Assembly: GCA_002172355.2 (NCBI GenBank)
Contig: NHGH02000020.1
Span: 7,211 to 17,052, forward strand
Direction of reading: 5' to 3'
Length of the DNA: 9,842 bases
From: Euryarchaeota archaeon TMED132
GTDB lineage: Archaea; Thermoplasmatota; Poseidoniia; Poseidoniales; Poseidoniaceae
Shown here: piece after piece, positions 6,975 to 9,842 of the stretch
Layout: the number at the start of each line of letters is the position of its first letter
Numbering within the stretch: the first letter of the stretch is position 1
The notes under the pieces: model-generated
What the model was told of the DNA's origin: nothing
What the model saw: only the letters and a program-made list of their open reading frames with translations
The model's database searches: none
Position numbers and translations under genes: made by a program

Positions 6975-9842
6975 TCAGAATTTATGACTTTCGACAACTC
7001 TAATCTTTGTATCACATTTAGGGCATGTGAACTTGAACGGTGGAACGCTACCTCGAGGAACTCCCAATCTCGCTTCACAAGATGGACATGTGACTTTGTT
7101 ATCCGAACTCATTCGACATTCATTATGACCTAAGGGGTGAGCTTTTACTTCCTTATCCTTCTTCTTTTTCTTTTTACTATCTTTTAGTTCGGTTACAGTG
7201 TCGTCTTCGAATTCTTCTTGATTGGAAGTTTTAGCCTTACGCCTCTTACGAAGAGTGTTCATCAACATCAAGAGCAGGATGGAAAATATCCATCCGCCAA
7301 ACATAGTGTAGAGTGTTTGAGACTTATCCAAAGTCACACCAAATAGTAATTCTACACCTTCAGGAGGCATTTCAGGACCGACGATATCAACCGTAAGGTT
7401 CTCGGATTCTACTGTGTAAGTACTGCCATCAATTTCAACATTAGCCGAAATTACTAAACTTGCTGATTGAGTTTCTGTAACTCTTGAATTGAGTAATAAT
7501 TCGTAAACAGCAGATTCTCCATTTGACAAAGTAAATTGATTAGAGGAACTATTGGTGGAAACTAGAGTAAGGCTGGAATCAAATAATGATTCATCTGTGC
7601 CAAGTAAGAATAACGTACCAGTAATCGGTGCATTCGCCAAATTCTTGACGGTAAAGGTTGTTGAGGAACCGCCTGATGATGACATAGAAAGGGAATTGGT
7701 ACCAAAACTCATTTCGACAATTCCGTCACTTCCCCAGTTTGCTTCGACAATGTATGTTTCAACTTCTTCAAGAACATAATTTGTTCTAGCGCCACTGGTA
7801 ACTCTGAAAGTAATTGATTCATAGCCATATGTTGAGTCTTCGTCTATCATACAGGACCAAGAGTAAGTTTGAGATGATGACCCTGCATCGAGAGAGAATA
7901 TTTCAGAAAGGCCGCAACTATTTCCAGGAGTTGATAGCAAGAACTGGTCTATACCAGTACCAGTATTGGTTACCACAACAGTTCCAGAAATCGATTCACC
8001 TGGTTTACCACCACTATCATCTTCAAGTATTGTTATTTGTGCACTCGCTTGTATAGGTATCACATTGAAGGAACTGGAACTTGAAACCATATCGTCATTA
8101 GTTGAGGTTACGATAATATCAACTGGAACTCCATTTGATGGAGCGCCTACAGCTCTTTCACGAATAGACATAGATATCGCTTGGGTAGAGGATGGATCGA
8201 GATTGACTGAAGTTGTTGAAAGAACAATATCAAACCATGTAGTTGCGTTATTAGAATCGTCATAACTCAAGGTGATAAAATAAGTATCTTGGGCTGAACC
8301 TAAATTAGTAATTTCAAAAGTATAGTCAACACTACTTAGTGGACCTGCTGCAATATTACTGGTGACTGAATTAACAGTCAATCCTACACTGTCTGCAATT
8401 TGTAATTCCAAACTTAGAGAGGCTGATGTTTCAGGTGAAGAATAGGTGACTGTGATTGGGTGTGCACCAGATTCAGAAGTTGAAATCATACTCAAAGTCA
8501 TATTGATAGTAATTGATTGCCCAGAGCCTAAGATACTACTTGTTGGGTTGAATGAAACTTGAGCACCTGTAGGTAAACCTCCAACGCTTGCGGTTAAATT
8601 GAGTTCTTTTGTACCATCATTCGAAAGTTCAAGTTCGACTGAAACTGTTTGCCCCGGCATTACTGAAACCCTTCCATCAAGAGGTCCTGTGAGAGTTACT
8701 GAAGGTACTGATTCTACATGTACATTCATTGCAATATTACTAGTGATACCACCATAAGTGACACTGAAAGACTGGCTGTAATTTTCAACCATACCACTTT
8801 CAGCATCGGTAGTTAGAGACCATATACCAACAGAACCAGAACTAACTGTTACACCTGTGGAGGATGTCAAACTTGTCATTAAACCATTTGAAGCACCAAT
8901 ATCGAGGAAGAATTCCACTTCCTCACTACCTGTATTATTCAATCGAATCTCATATGCTGAAGCAGATCCAGGGGTAACTGTTATTCCACCTTCGGGAATT
9001 GTCAATTCAAATTCAACTTTCTCATCAATTCCGATAGTGAAATCGAAATCTTGTGGGGAATATTGTTGTTCTCCAAATGATGCAGAACCTCCAAGTCTAG
9101 CAACACATTCGTCACTACTGGTGGATGTCGAATCAACGATAACTTGAACTCCAACGTCAACAACATCATCGGGTGCGAAATTATTTGACGATGCGGTCAA
9201 TAGAGAGATATTACAAGGACCACTAATCAATTCAATAGTCCAATCCATATCCAATTCAGCATTGCCAAGATTAGTCACTTGAACTGTGGTATCTGTTGTT
9301 TGTCCTGGAATGAAATCAGCATCTTGGTCAAGGAATACAGCATCGATATTATTTTCAGCTACCACTTCAATAACCATTGTGGAATAACTGGATACATTTC
9401 CTTTGGTTGAAGCGGAATATAGATTGAATCCATAGAATCCTGGTGTAGCATCACTTGGAACAGACACTTCCAAATTGACCTGTTGGTGTGATGCAGCGGG
9501 AACATCTGTCAATTCCACATCATCAAAAATAACATTCCAACCTGCTGGAATTGTTCTACTGGACTGACTGGTAGGGGATATCGAGGCTCCAGATGTTTCT
9601 TGCCAAGGATATGAAATGTGAGAAGTCTCGTTGAATACAGTTGCAGCTGCGGCTTGTTGTAACTCAAGTTTCAAGGATGCTGAAAGTGCTACTGTATCAT
9701 TAGAACCTACTGGGCTTTCACCAATCATCGAAGCATAAAGAACGCATGCTGCGAGATAACTTCCAGAAAGAGAGGGATGACTTCCATCTGCTGTGTAAAG
9801 GTCGAAGAAAGTATTTCCAGACATTATTGGGTCGATGCCAGT
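6975..9842 (-). CDS. SGNH/GDSL-hydrolase surface protein with NEW3/CARDB-like repeats, TM helix and cytoplasmic zinc ribbon (N-terminus outside window)
   Basis: The frame stays open to the right edge: six more codons precede the first in-window ATG at 9824, so that ATG is internal and at least 955 residues are seen. Numbering from that Met, D13-G-S-H16-P-S-L-S-G-S-Y-L is the terminal block of SGNH/GDSL esterases, carrying the catalytic Asp and His. The nucleophile Ser, Gly and Asn blocks lie outside the window. The ectodomain (about 100-815) repeats a beta-sandwich with a 'VTNLGN'-like strand at about 183, 293, 399, 505, 618 and 726, resembling NEW3/CARDB modules. One TM helix (about 839-857) is followed by RKRRK, a lysine run (883-890 region) and a zinc ribbon with C913-x-x-C916 and C934-x-x-C937, like MJ0042-type ribbons. 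Topology should be enzyme outside and ribbon inside. It may be a surface esterase or acyl/glycan deacylase; the substrate is unknown. The promoter lies outside the window. Confidence 0.88.
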   Translation of the reverse strand, partial: TGIDPIMSGNTFFDLYTADGSHPSLSGSYLAACVLYASMIGESPVGSNDTVALSASLKLELQQAAAATVFNETSHISYPWQETSGASISPTSQSSRTIPAGWNVIFDDVELTDVPAASHQQVNLEVSVPSDATPGFYGFNLYSASTKGNVSSYSTMVIEVVAENNIDAVFLDQDADFIPGQTTDTTVQVTNLGNAELDMDWTIELISGPCNISLLTASSNNFAPDDVVDVGVQVIVDSTSTSSDECVARLGGSASFGEQQYSPQDFDFTIGIDEKVEFELTIPEGGITVTPGSASAYEIRLNNTGSEEVEFFLDIGASNGLMTSLTSSTGVTVSSGSVGIWSLTTDAESGMVENYSQSFSVTYGGITSNIAMNVHVESVPSVTLTGPLDGRVSVMPGQTVSVELELSNDGTKELNLTASVGGLPTGAQVSFNPTSSILGSGQSITINMTLSMISTSESGAHPITVTYSSPETSASLSLELQIADSVGLTVNSVTSNIAAGPLSSVDYTFEITNLGSAQDTYFITLSYDDSNNATTWFDIVLSTTSVNLDPSSTQAISMSIRERAVGAPSNGVPVDIIVTSTNDDMVSSSSSFNVIPIQASAQITILEDDSGGKPGESISGTVVVTNTGTGIDQFLLSTPGNSCGLSEIFSLDAGSSSQTYSWSCMIDEDSTYGYESITFRVTSGARTNYVLEEVETYIVEANWGSDGIVEMSFGTNSLSMSSSGGSSTTFTVKNLANAPITGTLFLLGTDESLFDSSLTLVSTNSSSNQFTLSNGESAVYELLLNSRVTETQSASLVISANVEIDGSTYTVESENLTVDIVGPEMPPEGVELLFGVTLDKSQTLYTMFGGWIFSILLLMLMNTLRKRRKAKTSNQEEFEDDTVTELKDSKKKKKKDKEVKAHPLGHNECRMSSDNKVTCPSCEARLGVPRGSVPPFKFTCPKCDTKIRVVESHKF

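Noticed and set aside
9822..9824. ATG at 9822-9824 as the real start of the right-hand surface protein
   Set aside because: The frame is open for six more codons to the window edge, the residues around it are inside an SGNH hydrolase core, and no signal peptide follows it.

Overview
The window reads as a compact, fairly AT-rich archaeal chromosome segment, most likely from a marine planktonic euryarchaeon of the Marine Group II (Candidatus Poseidoniales) type. The evidence is a membrane-anchored archaeal LonB protease, an archaeal/bacterial TrmI-type tRNA m1A methyltransferase, a TATA box placed for a leaderless transcript, and two giant single-pass surface proteins built of Ig-like domains. 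One of these ends in a cytoplasmic tail of the form 'LPSGWTMEQWNYYG', which I associate from memory with many Poseidoniales membrane proteins. The lineage call is an inference, since no rRNA or marker gene is present.

Layout from left to right: (1) positions 1-359, minus strand, the first ~119 residues of an MFS drug/H+ antiporter-like transporter cut by the window edge; (2) 429-2453, minus, lonB, complete, with a GTG start; (3) 2520-6065, minus, a 1181-residue secreted, membrane-anchored protein with an N-terminal thioredoxin-like CxxC domain, an Ig/CARDB/cadherin-like stalk, a membrane-proximal coiled coil, one TM helix and a Pro/Gln-rich cytoplasmic tail; (4) 6183-6971, plus, trmI; (5) 6975-9842, minus, the C-terminal >=955 residues of a second surface protein. 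That last protein begins in the window with the Asp-x-x-His end of an SGNH/GDSL hydrolase domain, continues through about six NEW3/CARDB-like beta domains, and ends in a TM helix, a poly-lysine stretch and a cytoplasmic zinc ribbon.

Genes 3, 2 and 1 are co-directional (surface protein, then lonB, then MFS) with gaps of 66 and 69 bases and could be one transcription unit. The first gene has a TATA box ~26 bases before its ATG and no Shine-Dalgarno, which fits a leaderless mRNA. The two downstream genes each have a GGAGG about 7 bases before the start. The lonB leader also carries a perfect 8-bp inverted repeat where a TATA box would be expected, so lonB may additionally have its own regulated promoter. 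trmI is transcribed divergently from the surface-protein operon and converges with the SGNH surface gene with only 3 bases between the stop codons.

The common theme is the cell envelope: two large ectodomain proteins, a membrane-bound ATP-dependent protease and a membrane transporter, with one tRNA-modification gene inserted. No RNA genes, mobile elements or CRISPR arrays were seen. No gap between genes exceeds about 120 bases.
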